A stretch of DNA of 64,000 bases from Soonwooa buanensis (GCF_900167905.1 NZ_FUYZ01000005.1:1-64000); one strand, 5' to 3'; positions 25,652 through 34,015 are shown, counted from the first letter of the stretch. Numbers and translations: made by a program. The notes: generated from the letters alone by a model not told the origin.

Positions 25652-26650
25652 ATGAGTTCTTCCAGACGAAAATTTATAAAAAATTCAGCCATTGTTTCAT
25701 CAGCTTTATTGCTAAATCCTCTTGATGTTTTAGCTAGCACTTCAAACATCACAGAACCTAAAACAAGCAACAAACCGATTGTACTGTCGACTTGGGATTT
25801 TGGATTATTAGCTAATGTCGAAGCTTGGAAGATTTTATCAAAAAATGGAAGAGCCTTAGATGCTGTAGAAAAAGGCGTTCGTTTGGTGGAAGACGATCCA
25901 ACCGAAAGAAGTGTAGGTTATGGCGGACGTCCTGACCGCGACGGAAAAGTAACTTTGGATGCTTGTATCATGGATGAAAACTATAATATTGGCTCGGTTG
26001 CAGCTTTGGAACATATCAAAAATCCGATTTCGGTGGCGCGTGCGGTTATGGAAAAAACGCCACATGTGATGTTGGTTGCCGATGGTGCTTTAGAATTTGC
26101 GATTTCGCAAGGTTTTAAAAAAGAAAATCTATTAACGCCAGAATCCGAGAAAGAATGGAAAGAATGGTTAAAAGAAAGTAAATACAAGCCGATTGTCAAC
26201 ATCGAAAATCACGATACAATTGGGATGATTGCTTTGGACGCGAATGGCAATTTGTCGGGCGCTTGTACAACCAGCGGAATGGCTTTCAAAATGCATGGTA
26301 GAGTGGGCGATTCGCCGATTATTGGGGCAGGATTATTTGTCGATAACGAAGTTGGTGCAGCAACTGCAACTGGCCACGGCGAAGAAGTTATAAGAACTGT
26401 CGGGACGCATCTCGTTGTGGAATTAATGCGACAAGGACGAACACCTCAAAAAGCTTGTAAAGAAGCTGTGGAACGTATTGTAAACATCGCAAAACGTCGA
26501 GGAAAAAACTTAAAAGATATCCAAGTTGGCTTTATCGCCTTGAACAAAAAAGGTGAGTATGGCGCATATTGTATTCAGGATGGATTTAGCTTTGCAGTGC
26601 ATGATCAGAAAGGAAATCGATTAGAAAAACCAGAATTTAGTTTAAAATAA
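25652..26650 (+). CDS. N4-(beta-N-acetylglucosaminyl)-L-asparaginase (glycosylasparaginase)
   Basis: The 332-residue Ntn hydrolase precursor starts with a Tat-type signal (SSRRKFIKNSAIVSS). The autocleavage site is Asp188-Thr189 in IENHDTIGM; Thr189 becomes the nucleophile of the beta subunit. STWDFGLLANVEAW, GYGGRPDRDGKVTLDACIMD and the glycine-rich GDSPIIGAGLFVDNEVGAATATGHGE match the well-studied Elizabethkingia (Flavobacterium) enzyme. It cleaves the GlcNAc-Asn bond left after protein breakdown, in the periplasm. Together with GH20 and beta-mannosidase it suggests N-glycoprotein catabolism. Single gene. Confidence 0.95.
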   Translation: MSSSRRKFIKNSAIVSSALLLNPLDVLASTSNITEPKTSNKPIVLSTWDFGLLANVEAWKILSKNGRALDAVEKGVRLVEDDPTERSVGYGGRPDRDGKVTLDACIMDENYNIGSVAALEHIKNPISVARAVMEKTPHVMLVADGALEFAISQGFKKENLLTPESEKEWKEWLKESKYKPIVNIENHDTIGMIALDANGNLSGACTTSGMAFKMHGRVGDSPIIGAGLFVDNEVGAATATGHGEEVIRTVGTHLVVELMRQGRTPQKACKEAVERIVNIAKRRGKNLKDIQVGFIALNKKGEYGAYCIQDGFSFAVHDQKGNRLEKPEFSLK

Positions 26651-26670
26651 ATTTTAATTCAAAGAAAATA

Positions 26671-26704
26671 AAAAATGCCTTGGAAGTTATTCTGAGGCAT
26701 TTTT
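26671..26704 (+). terminator. Intrinsic terminator of the glycosylasparaginase gene
   Basis: A 10-bp stem (26671-26680 with 26695-26704), 14-nt loop, T-rich tail. Confidence 0.75.
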
Positions 26705-26726
26705 GTGTTTTGTGGGCAAATCTTCG

Positions 26727-26758
26727 CCATTCGACAAGTCAAACCAACCATTTGACAA
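26727..26758 (+). promoter_or_regulatory. LytTR-like direct-repeat operator upstream of the exported-protein operon
   Basis: CCATTCGACAA (26727-26737) and CCATTTGACAA (26748-26758) differ at one base and start 21 bases apart, two helical turns. The spacing and the (A)C(C)xTTxGA core resemble the two-site operators of LytTR-type response regulators. They lie 58 nt or more before the first gene. No LytTR gene is in the window. Confidence 0.55.
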
Positions 26759-26815
26759 CTGGTACCGAAACTTAGTAACAAATCTTCTGACATTTAGCCT
26801 ATAAAAACAAGTATC

Positions 26816-27358
26816 ATGAAAACTCAAATTAAACTTTTTATGTTGTTGTTCGGGATTTTGTCAACCAATTTTGTTAAAGCACAAAAAGTCGTTGTTAAAA
26901 AAATACAGAATCTCCCGAAATCTTCAAACATTAAAATCAATAATAATCTTGTAACAATGCAGGTTATTGGCTCGTGGGAAATAACAAATGTGGATGGTCA
27001 TATCTATGTAAAACCTGAAAAAAGCAATATGGAAATCGAAGCGCCACTTAGCTTTTGGATTGGGAAAGTATTTAAGTTTCAAAACAATGGAAAAGTAGAT
27101 GTTGTTAACGGCAATTCGGTGATGATTAGTAGCGATTACACAATTGTTGATAATGGCAAAGCTTTTAGTATTCCGAAATATTGTGGCCAATTTTCGATGC
27201 CATTTTTGGTAACAAATTCGGGACAAAATATGACCATGACGCAAAGCCCAGAATCGTTCTATGCAATCCTAGCTTCGCAAACCAAAATACCTTTGGACAA
27301 AGTGAAAAGCATCTATCGAGTGCCTAGTGATATTGTTTTTCATTTAGTAAAAAAATAA
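26816..27358 (+). CDS. Exported protein of unknown function, paralogue of the protein at 29578
   Basis: A 180-residue protein with a signal peptide (MLLFGILSTNFVKAQ). The mature part starts with a strand-rich region: GSWEITNVDGHIYV, then PLSFWIGKVFKF, then NMTMTQSPESFYAILA, and ends KVKSIYRVPSDIVFHLVKK. The same landmarks appear in the same order in the 168-residue lipoprotein encoded at 29578 (GKWIVDNVDGKLYM, PLNTYWKGKTFYF, NMKLTNLKNDYYQMLV, EIKKMYRVETDVTFNL), so they are duplicates. The G-x-W start recalls lipocalin-like domains. First gene of a six-gene operon of exported proteins; function unknown. Confidence 0.75.
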   Translation: MKTQIKLFMLLFGILSTNFVKAQKVVVKKIQNLPKSSNIKINNNLVTMQVIGSWEITNVDGHIYVKPEKSNMEIEAPLSFWIGKVFKFQNNGKVDVVNGNSVMISSDYTIVDNGKAFSIPKYCGQFSMPFLVTNSGQNMTMTQSPESFYAILASQTKIPLDKVKSIYRVPSDIVFHLVKK

Positions 27359-27386
27359 AATTATTAATAATCTTAAAACACATATC

Positions 27387-28040
27387 ATGAAAAAAACAAA
27401 TGTTATCCTTGCATTATTCCTTGTCGTAATAAGCCAAACATTTTCTGCACAAGAAAAAAGCGGACCTCGAAAAATAGAGAATGTAAAAAAAATAGAGGTA
27501 AAACCAATTATTACAGGACAGGTCATTAAGCTAAGAAAAAAACTAAGTGTCAAATTGGTAAAGGTCTGGCACAAGACCAATTCGTCTTCCAAAGTTAGCC
27601 TAAGTCTTTATGAAGCTATTGCAGTGATGCGCAGTCATACTTTGTTATATCCCTTCCACAGTTCTACATGGAGTTATGCAGAGTTTTGTCCTACTTTTAA
27701 TTTTGGTTATCAACTTGCGCCACAAGCCGCAGAAAAAAATTGTCCTATTGACAATATTCCTCCAGTGGAAGTCACAAGTTCTGCAAATATTGCTAATCTT
27801 GGGATGTCACTTCCTCTTTTAATAACAGATATTGATGATTATACCAATATTATTTTTGCGACTTCTAGCGCCAAAGTTACAATAGCAGACGGACGTTCTT
27901 TTGTCTTGGATCAACAACCTGCCGACGACTATCTTGTTAAATCGCTTTTTAATAAAGGAAAAGTGACGCATTATCGAAACCTAAGTTTTAACAAAGGCGA
28001 AGAGAAAATCATGTTGCAATACGAACTTGAATTGAAATAA
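27387..28040 (+). CDS. Exported protein of unknown function in the same operon
   Basis: The 217-residue protein has a signal peptide (ILALFLVVISQTFSAQ). The mature part has a basic start (GPRKIENVKKIEVKP), then a region with VSLSLYEAIAVMRSHTLL, two cysteines (FCPTF and KNCPID, about 112 and 129) that could pair, and a beta-rich end (KIMLQYELELK). I recognise no family. It is 28 bases after the first gene of the operon and 13 before the next. Confidence 0.68.
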   Translation: MKKTNVILALFLVVISQTFSAQEKSGPRKIENVKKIEVKPIITGQVIKLRKKLSVKLVKVWHKTNSSSKVSLSLYEAIAVMRSHTLLYPFHSSTWSYAEFCPTFNFGYQLAPQAAEKNCPIDNIPPVEVTSSANIANLGMSLPLLITDIDDYTNIIFATSSAKVTIADGRSFVLDQQPADDYLVKSLFNKGKVTHYRNLSFNKGEEKIMLQYELELK

Positions 28041-28053
28041 AAAAAATACTACG

Positions 28054-28740
28054 ATGTTAAATTTTAAAACAATTTCGCTATTTCTTGCACTTTTCTCATG
28101 TTTTGTTTTTGGACAAAAAAAAGAAACAATTCCAAAATGTTTTCAAGAGATTATGGATACAGATCCAACTGCAAACGCTTTGTATAAAGTTGATGTCGAG
28201 GGCGAGAAGCTTTTTATGCTGGTGCACAAACAAAAATTTGCAACACCAGATCGATCATCTCAAGCTTACAAAGATATAAACTGCGAAACCAAAGCACACC
28301 TTAGCTACGGTTATGCTGGATTAATGAAAGGTTCAAAAAAAGGAATTGTAACCGACACTTTGTGGATTCGAGATTTTAATTTGTTGTCGGATAGAGATTT
28401 TTATCAAGTTATTGACGCTCCCAAAAAGATTAATCCGCTTGGTATTTCAAAACAAAATATTGTGAAAGTTTCTTCTAAAAATGGATTGCAAAAATACAAT
28501 AAGAAAGGCGATTTACTTCAAACTTTTAAAATATCAGCTCTTGATAGATACACTGTTAATTTGGATTCAAACAAAATTTCAAAACAAAGAATCTTAAATG
28601 CTCATTTTTTAAAAATAGACAATTCGTATTGGTTTTTTATGGATAATAATTTAGGCTATGTAAGACTAATTAAAACGGATAAGAATGCTAAAACTTTATC
28701 AAATATCATTTATGATTTACAATTTAAAAACTCTAATTAA
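28054..28740 (+). CDS. Exported protein of unknown function in the same operon
   Basis: A 228-residue protein with a signal peptide (SLFLALFSCFVFGQ). The body has two cysteines (PKCFQEI and DINCETK) and a beta-propeller-like or barrel-like run of strands (GIVTDTLWIRDFNLLSD, SYWFFMDNNLGYVRLIK). No catalytic motif or family is evident. The gene is 13 bases after its predecessor and its end is 13 bases before the hydrolase gene, so translation is likely coupled. Confidence 0.65.
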   Translation: MLNFKTISLFLALFSCFVFGQKKETIPKCFQEIMDTDPTANALYKVDVEGEKLFMLVHKQKFATPDRSSQAYKDINCETKAHLSYGYAGLMKGSKKGIVTDTLWIRDFNLLSDRDFYQVIDAPKKINPLGISKQNIVKVSSKNGLQKYNKKGDLLQTFKISALDRYTVNLDSNKISKQRILNAHFLKIDNSYWFFMDNNLGYVRLIKTDKNAKTLSNIIYDLQFKNSN

Positions 28741-28753
28741 AAAAATAATTACC

Positions 28754-29566
28754 ATGAAAACAAAAACACAATTATTCGTCATTATGGCGTCACTTCTAGG
28801 AATTGGAAGTTTTAAAAGTCAAAAAACTATCTCCAAAGAAATAACAGATAGATATTACGAACTTTTAAAAAAGGGAGCTACGAAAAGACCGCTTCCGTTG
28901 CCTAAAGTATACAAGGTTTTGACTAAAGATATCCAAGCAAGTAATTTTAATTACCGAGCATATTACCCAGAGTCGAACAGTGAAAATGCGCGCAGAGGTA
29001 TTATCATTCTTGGTGTTGGCGATGGCGGAAATGTTAATGATGCCTTGTTAAACAATCAATGCGAAGCCATTGCTAAAATGGGATTTGTTGCCATTGTAAC
29101 GACTTATCAAAATGGAAGTTCTTACGCTGACGGCAATATAAAATTCAAACAAAATATTGAGGAAATTATTAGTAAAGAAGCTCCTGCGTACAACATTTCA
29201 AGATCCAATGTTGTTGTAGGAGGCGTTTCTAAAGGAGGTAACCTTAGTCTTGGCATCAGTCTTCCGGGACAGATGGGCAACGGCGGACAACCAATTGAGG
29301 GTATCAAAGGATTAATTATTGAGTGTGGTGGCGGCGACCAATGGAAAGGCAGCGCACTAAAGTTGCCCGTATTGTACATGGCAAATGCAACTGACGCTGC
29401 AACTAACGGTAACGGGACAGATTTCAAAACTGGGATTGAGTCAAACACAAACGCTAATGTTAAAGCTAAAAGTAAATTCCTAATTGCGTCAGGAGAAGGA
29501 CATTGTACCAATGCCGCGGACTACAAAAACTTTATCATCAATAACATTAATTCATTTTTTAATTAA
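28754..29566 (+). CDS. Exported alpha/beta-hydrolase-fold protein
   Basis: I start at 28754 (270 residues, MKTKTQLFVIMASLLGIGSFKSQ is a signal peptide); an earlier in-frame start lies inside the previous gene. The alpha/beta-hydrolase core shows a strand and oxyanion region (RRGIIILGVGDGGN), the nucleophile elbow VVGGVSKGGNLSLG (G-x-S-x-G, Ser near residue 162), a strand VLYMANATDAATN that may carry the acid, and GEGHCTNAADY with the catalytic His. Esterase or dienelactone-type activity is likely but the substrate is unknown. It is the only recognisable enzyme of the operon. Confidence 0.75.
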   Translation: MKTKTQLFVIMASLLGIGSFKSQKTISKEITDRYYELLKKGATKRPLPLPKVYKVLTKDIQASNFNYRAYYPESNSENARRGIIILGVGDGGNVNDALLNNQCEAIAKMGFVAIVTTYQNGSSYADGNIKFKQNIEEIISKEAPAYNISRSNVVVGGVSKGGNLSLGISLPGQMGNGGQPIEGIKGLIIECGGGDQWKGSALKLPVLYMANATDAATNGNGTDFKTGIESNTNANVKAKSKFLIASGEGHCTNAADYKNFIINNINSFFN

Positions 29567-29577
29567 AATATAAGGTT

Positions 29578-30084
29578 ATGAAAAACAATTATTTAAAACT
29601 TATTTTTATTTCGATGTTATGTCTTAGCATTGCTGTTCTTGTGGGTTGCGGTGACAAAACGGATGACGATTTACCGCCGACTATAACTCGAGAAAGTCTT
29701 CGTGGCAAGTGGATTGTTGACAATGTCGACGGCAAACTTTATATGACTGTACCAGGTACGCCCGAGGTCGAAGTCCCTCTGAATACTTATTGGAAAGGCA
29801 AAACATTTTATTTTACCAAAGACAACCGATTGTATTTGTATGATGGTGACATAGAAGTGAACGACATGGGAGAATATAATGTTAACGATAATAAAGTGAC
29901 GGTAACTTGGTATCCCGGCGTGATGACTGTCGAATTATTTAACGATGGAAAAAATATGAAATTGACCAATCTGAAAAATGACTATTATCAAATGTTGGTT
30001 TTTTATACAGGTCAATCTCTTGAAGAAATTAAAAAAATGTATCGCGTTGAGACCGATGTAACTTTTAATCTTCATAAACAATAA
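29578..30084 (+). CDS. Lipoprotein of unknown function, paralogue of the protein at 26816
   Basis: The 168-residue protein has a lipoprotein signal (SIAVLVGCGDKTDD, Cys near residue 24). The mature part mirrors the protein at 26816 in order and spacing of motifs, but this copy is lipid-anchored, whereas the other looks soluble. Such a soluble/anchored pair could share a ligand. The gene is 11 bases after the hydrolase gene. Function unknown. Confidence 0.72.
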   Translation: MKNNYLKLIFISMLCLSIAVLVGCGDKTDDDLPPTITRESLRGKWIVDNVDGKLYMTVPGTPEVEVPLNTYWKGKTFYFTKDNRLYLYDGDIEVNDMGEYNVNDNKVTVTWYPGVMTVELFNDGKNMKLTNLKNDYYQMLVFYTGQSLEEIKKMYRVETDVTFNLHKQ

Positions 30085-30137
30085 ACATATTTTTATTTTT
30101 TAAATTAAATTTGAAGTAATTTTTAAAAACACATACG

Positions 30138-30686
30138 ATGAAATATTTACTTCCTGTTATTTTAATTTTTTGTTTAGCTTGTCAAAATAAAAAAGAGACT
30201 ATTGCTACGGAACCTATTGTTAAAAAAGATTCTGTAAAAGTTGAAACAATGGATCCGCCAAAAATAAACGAAACTTTAGCAAAAGATTGGCTTAAGAAAA
30301 ATATCGAAGCTTTTTTCAAATCCGATAACGATTATGACAAAGCGATGCAAACGATGACCACTAAAGACTATTACGATTACAAAACGGATGCAACCAATGT
30401 TGATTTGGATGTCGATGATGCATTAACACAAGAAGAGTTTGATAAAAAATGGAAATCAAAATTTGATACTAAAAAAGCAGGAATTGGCACCGGATTTTTA
30501 ATTTCTGGTCAAGATTGGCAAGACATCAAAGTCACAAAATCTGATGTAATTAGCCAGAAAAATGATACTCTAATTTTTGATGTTAATATTCGAGATGTTG
30601 GATTTAATGAGAATTATCCGCGCATTATCAAAGTCAAAGCGCAAGATGGCAAGTTTTTAATTGCCGATGTTTTAGAAGATGAATAA
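30138..30686 (+). CDS. Hypothetical lipoprotein, last gene of the exported-protein operon
   Basis: The 182-residue protein starts with a lipoprotein signal (PVILIFCLACQNKKE, Cys near residue 15). The mature part has a helical start (LAKDWLKKNIEAFFKS) and a strand-rich end (DTLIFDVNIRDVGFNENYPRIIKVK), a size and layout like the NTF2-like or DUF3828 folds seen in flavobacterial lipoproteins, although I cannot confirm that. A 53-base gap separates it from the previous gene; the terminator at 30693 follows. Confidence 0.65.
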   Translation: MKYLLPVILIFCLACQNKKETIATEPIVKKDSVKVETMDPPKINETLAKDWLKKNIEAFFKSDNDYDKAMQTMTTKDYYDYKTDATNVDLDVDDALTQEEFDKKWKSKFDTKKAGIGTGFLISGQDWQDIKVTKSDVISQKNDTLIFDVNIRDVGFNENYPRIIKVKAQDGKFLIADVLEDE

Positions 30687-30692
30687 ACCCAT

Positions 30693-30717
30693 AAAGCTTT
30701 CAAATTTTGAGAGCTTT
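30693..30717 (+). terminator. Intrinsic terminator of the exported-protein operon
   Basis: A 9-bp stem with one G-T pair (30693-30701 with 30709-30717), then a T run. Confidence 0.8.
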
Positions 30718-30724
30718 TTCTTTT

Positions 30725-30732
30725 TATATTTG
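30725..30732 (+). promoter_or_regulatory. -7 box (TATATTTG) of cutC
   Basis: TATATTTG ends 14 nt before the ATG at 30747 and overlaps an in-frame GTG, so it supports the later start and a short leader of about 10 nt. Confidence 0.5.
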
Positions 30733-30746
30733 TGAAAAGTCAAATT

Positions 30747-31409
30747 ATGTCAAAAATTGAAATCGCTTGTTTTAACGAAGCTTCTGCACTTTTAGCCATT
30801 CAAGAAAATGTCGATAGAATCGAGCTTTGCGAAGATTATTCTTTGGGCGGCATTACGCCAAATGTCGAAACTTTGCTTAAGTTAAAACAAAAATCAGACG
30901 TACCTATTTATGCCATGATTCGTCCTCGTGGTGGCGATTTTCTTTACAACGAAAAAGAGTTAGAACAAATGAAATCCGACCTTATGATGTTAAAAGAAGT
31001 TGGTGCGGACGGTTTCGTTTTCGGGATTTTGGATGAAAATAATCGTTTCGATTTTGATAAAAATCTAGAAATGATAAGCCACGCAGCAGGTATTCCTTGT
31101 ACATTTCATCGCGCTTTTGACCGCATCGAAAATCAAGAAGAAGCTTTGGAAGATATCATCAAATGTGGTTTTAAAACCATTCTGACTTCTGGCGGCGCAA
31201 GTTCGGCAATGCAAGGTTTGGATAAATTAAAAGAACTTAAAAACTTGGCTGGCGATCGTATCACAATTTTAGTGGGCGGTGGCGTTAGATCAACCAATAT
31301 CGCTGAGTTAAAGCAAAATTTTGATTATTTGCATTCGGCTTGTATTTCGACAGATTCAGAAAATATCGATGTTGAAGAGTTGAGAAAATTACTGCAACAA
31401 CTTAGATAA
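30747..31409 (+). CDS. cutC: CutC family protein (copper homeostasis)
   Basis: The 220-residue TIM barrel is well conserved: SKIEIACFNEASALLAIQ, DRIELCEDYSLGGITPN, IYAMIRPRGGDFLYNEKEL, FVFGILDENNRFDFDKN, FHRAFDRIENQEEALE, ILTSGGASSAMQGLDKLKEL and ILVGGGVRSTNI. CutC has been linked to copper tolerance but its biochemistry is not settled. The start was set by the -7 box and by the family N-terminus. It lies six bases before the beta-mannosidase gene, so they are probably co-transcribed. Confidence 0.92.
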   Translation: MSKIEIACFNEASALLAIQENVDRIELCEDYSLGGITPNVETLLKLKQKSDVPIYAMIRPRGGDFLYNEKELEQMKSDLMMLKEVGADGFVFGILDENNRFDFDKNLEMISHAAGIPCTFHRAFDRIENQEEALEDIIKCGFKTILTSGGASSAMQGLDKLKELKNLAGDRITILVGGGVRSTNIAELKQNFDYLHSACISTDSENIDVEELRKLLQQLR

Positions 31410-31415
31410 TTTGCC

Positions 31416-33896
31416 ATGAAGTTTTTTTCATTCATCATTTTTTTAATAGGATTAAATTTTATGTCGTCTCAATCCACCACGCGAAGTCTTTCTTCCACAA
31501 ACTGGGAATTCAAAAATGTGAAGGATGAAAAATGGCTGAAAGCCTCCGTTCCAGGGACGGTTCATACCGATTTGATGGCTCACAAAATTATTCCAGATCC
31601 TTTTTTAGACGAAAATGAGAAAAAAGTGCAATGGATAGAAAATGAAGATTGGGAATACCGCTGTCATTTTACGATTACAAATAAAGAGTGGAGCAACCTC
31701 AATAAACTCTTGATTTTTGAAGGTTTAGATACGTTTACAGAAATTCACATCAATGGTCGTCCGCTCACGAAAACCTTCAATATGTTTGCGCCAGAAGTTG
31801 TTTATGTGAGCGATTATCTGCGAGAAGGCGAAAATGTTTTGACAATAAAATTTACATCAAGCGTTAAAGAAGGAAAAGAATTAGCCAAAGAAATTCCGTT
31901 TCAGTTGCCTGAAAGTCCGAGAAGTTTGGTTAGAAAAGCCCAATATCAGTTCGGTTGGGATTGGGGACCTCGTTTGGTAACCGCTGGAATTTGGAAAGAT
32001 GTAAAACTCATTACTTGGGACGAAGCCAAAATCGAAAATATTCGAGTTGAACAAAAATCAATAACAGATAAAAAAGCGGATTTGGTTTTTCATACCGAAA
32101 TAGATGCATCTGAAATTGGCGATGACGATTTAGAAAAACTTCAAGTTTCGATTAATGGAAAAATTTATAAAAATTTAAAACTAAAAAGAGAACTCAATAA
32201 AGTTTCGTTTCCTTTTGAAATTAAAAATCCAAAATTGTGGCAACCTAATGGTGTTGGGAAACCAGAAATGTATGATTTTAAAATTTCAGTTATTAATAAA
32301 GGCAAAGTCATCGATTCCCAAACCGAAAGAATCGGACTTCGAACGATTGAATTGGTTCAAGAAAAAGATGAAAAAGGAAAATCTTTTTATTTCAAAGTCA
32401 ACGGAAAACCTTTGTACATCAAAGGAAGTAACTGGATTCCTGCCGACAGTTTTTTGCCAAGAATTACGAAAGAAAAATACCATAAATTAATTGCTGACGC
32501 CAAAGAAGCCAACATGAATATGATTAGAGTTTGGGGTGGCGGAATTTACGAAGACGACGAGTTTTACAAGGCTTGCGACGAAAACGGAATTCTCGTTTGG
32601 CAAGATTTTGCGTTTGCGGGAAGTTTTTATCCAAGCGATGAGCGTTTTCAAGAAAATGTAAAAAATGAAGTTAAAAGCCAAGTAAAACGTTTGCAAAATC
32701 ATCCGTCGTTGGCGTTGTGGTGCGGAAATAATGAAGTGGACGAAGCAATTGTTAATTGGGGTTATCAAAAGCAATTCAAATATTCAAAAGCAGATTCTTT
32801 ACAAGTTTGGAGGGATTACAAAACGATTTTTCATGAAGTAATTCCAAAAACTTTGCAAGAAGTTTCTCCCAATGCGATTTATTGGCCGAGCTCGCCATCG
32901 ATTGGTTGGGGACATAAAGAAAGTTTAACAGAAGGCGATTCGCATTATTGGGGCGTTTGGTGGGGCGAACAACCTTTTGAAATTTACAATGAAAAAGTGC
33001 CGCGTTTCGCTTCGGAATACGGTTTTCAGGGAATGCCAAGTTTGGAAGCAACAAAAGCCATGTTTTCAGGAAAACCTGATTTGAATTTAAAAAATCCAGT
33101 GATTTTAGCCCATCAAAAACATCCAAAAGGTTGGGAAATCATCAATAAATACATGGAAAGGGATTATAAAGTCCCGACCGATTTTGTGCAGTACAATTAT
33201 GTTTCTCAGTTATTGCAAGCTCGCGGAATGCAAATCGCCATCGAAGCGCACCGCCGAAATAAGCCTTACAATATGGGAACTTTAATTTGGCAGCTTAACG
33301 ATTGTTGGCCAGTGGTTTCGTGGTCGGCGATTGACTATTTGGGAAACTGGAAAGCTTTGCATTATCAAACGAAACGGAGTTTTGAACCTCAAATTTTTTC
33401 GATGGAAAAAGAGGGGAATAATTACAAAGTTTTTTTCATTAATGATGATTTTAAGAAGGTTAAAGGTAAATTTAAATTGAGTTTATTGAATTTTAAAGGC
33501 GAAACTATGCAAAGTTTTGACAAAGAAATTTTGGTAAATCAAAATAGTTCAACGCAAGTTTATGACTTCAATAATTTAATTTTTAAAGGGATAACTGATA
33601 AATTAGCCGTTTTAAAAATCGAACTAAAAACTCCCGATAAAATAATTTCTAAATTGCATTTTTTTGTTTCTCCAAAAGACTTAAATCTTCCAAAACCCAA
33701 CATCAAAATCAAGAAAATTTCTCCAACCGAAATTGAAGTTTCCACAGATGTTTTAGCAAAAGATGTTTACTTAATTGGCGATACGCATTTTTCCGATAAC
33801 TTCTTTGATTTACTTCCCAACGAAAAAAGAAAGATTAAACTTTCAAAAACTTTGGATAAAGTTGATGTGATGAGTTTGTGGGATACGATGCAGTAG
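31416..33896 (+). CDS. Beta-mannosidase, glycoside hydrolase family 2
   Basis: The 826-residue exported enzyme begins with a signal peptide (FIIFLIGLNFMSSQ). The sugar-binding jelly roll (about 20-190) has WEYRCHFTITNKEW; immunoglobulin-like and barrel domains follow. Acid/base Glu440 lies in LWCGNNEVDEA and nucleophile Glu534 in RFASEYGFQ. WDWGPRLVTAGIW is typical of beta-mannosidases rather than beta-galactosidases. It removes beta-linked mannose from the non-reducing end, such as the Man-beta-1,4-GlcNAc core of N-glycans. It follows cutC closely. A GC-rich repeat-like element follows it. Confidence 0.93.
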   Translation: MKFFSFIIFLIGLNFMSSQSTTRSLSSTNWEFKNVKDEKWLKASVPGTVHTDLMAHKIIPDPFLDENEKKVQWIENEDWEYRCHFTITNKEWSNLNKLLIFEGLDTFTEIHINGRPLTKTFNMFAPEVVYVSDYLREGENVLTIKFTSSVKEGKELAKEIPFQLPESPRSLVRKAQYQFGWDWGPRLVTAGIWKDVKLITWDEAKIENIRVEQKSITDKKADLVFHTEIDASEIGDDDLEKLQVSINGKIYKNLKLKRELNKVSFPFEIKNPKLWQPNGVGKPEMYDFKISVINKGKVIDSQTERIGLRTIELVQEKDEKGKSFYFKVNGKPLYIKGSNWIPADSFLPRITKEKYHKLIADAKEANMNMIRVWGGGIYEDDEFYKACDENGILVWQDFAFAGSFYPSDERFQENVKNEVKSQVKRLQNHPSLALWCGNNEVDEAIVNWGYQKQFKYSKADSLQVWRDYKTIFHEVIPKTLQEVSPNAIYWPSSPSIGWGHKESLTEGDSHYWGVWWGEQPFEIYNEKVPRFASEYGFQGMPSLEATKAMFSGKPDLNLKNPVILAHQKHPKGWEIINKYMERDYKVPTDFVQYNYVSQLLQARGMQIAIEAHRRNKPYNMGTLIWQLNDCWPVVSWSAIDYLGNWKALHYQTKRSFEPQIFSMEKEGNNYKVFFINDDFKKVKGKFKLSLLNFKGETMQSFDKEILVNQNSSTQVYDFNNLIFKGITDKLAVLKIELKTPDKIISKLHFFVSPKDLNLPKPNIKIKKISPTEIEVSTDVLAKDVYLIGDTHFSDNFFDLLPNEKRKIKLSKTLDKVDVMSLWDTMQ

Positions 33897-33903
33897 TTTT
33901 TTT

Positions 33904-34015
33904 AGGAGCTTTATCACGCTGTCCGCTGTATCTTTGGGCTTGTCGCTCGGACGGCTCCGCTCCGCTCCGCCGCCTCACTCCAACCCAAAGGATGCCGCTT
34001 CCATCGTGGCTAGGG
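33904..34015. repeat. GC-rich element, candidate dispersed repeat
   Basis: This stretch is far richer in GC than the DNA around it. It contains ATCTTTGGG (33930-33938) and CCCAAAGGAT (33983-33992) facing each other, GCTCCGCTCCGCTCCGCCGCC repeats between them (33954-33973), and GAGCTTTATCACGCTG at its start. There is no gene. I have seen similar wording in flavobacterial genomes but know no named family. Confidence 0.5.

Noticed and set aside
29122-29511. Minus-strand frame of 129 codons in the hydrolase gene
   Set aside because: It is the mirror of the alpha/beta hydrolase codons, rich in Pro/Leu/Ser, with no start signal.
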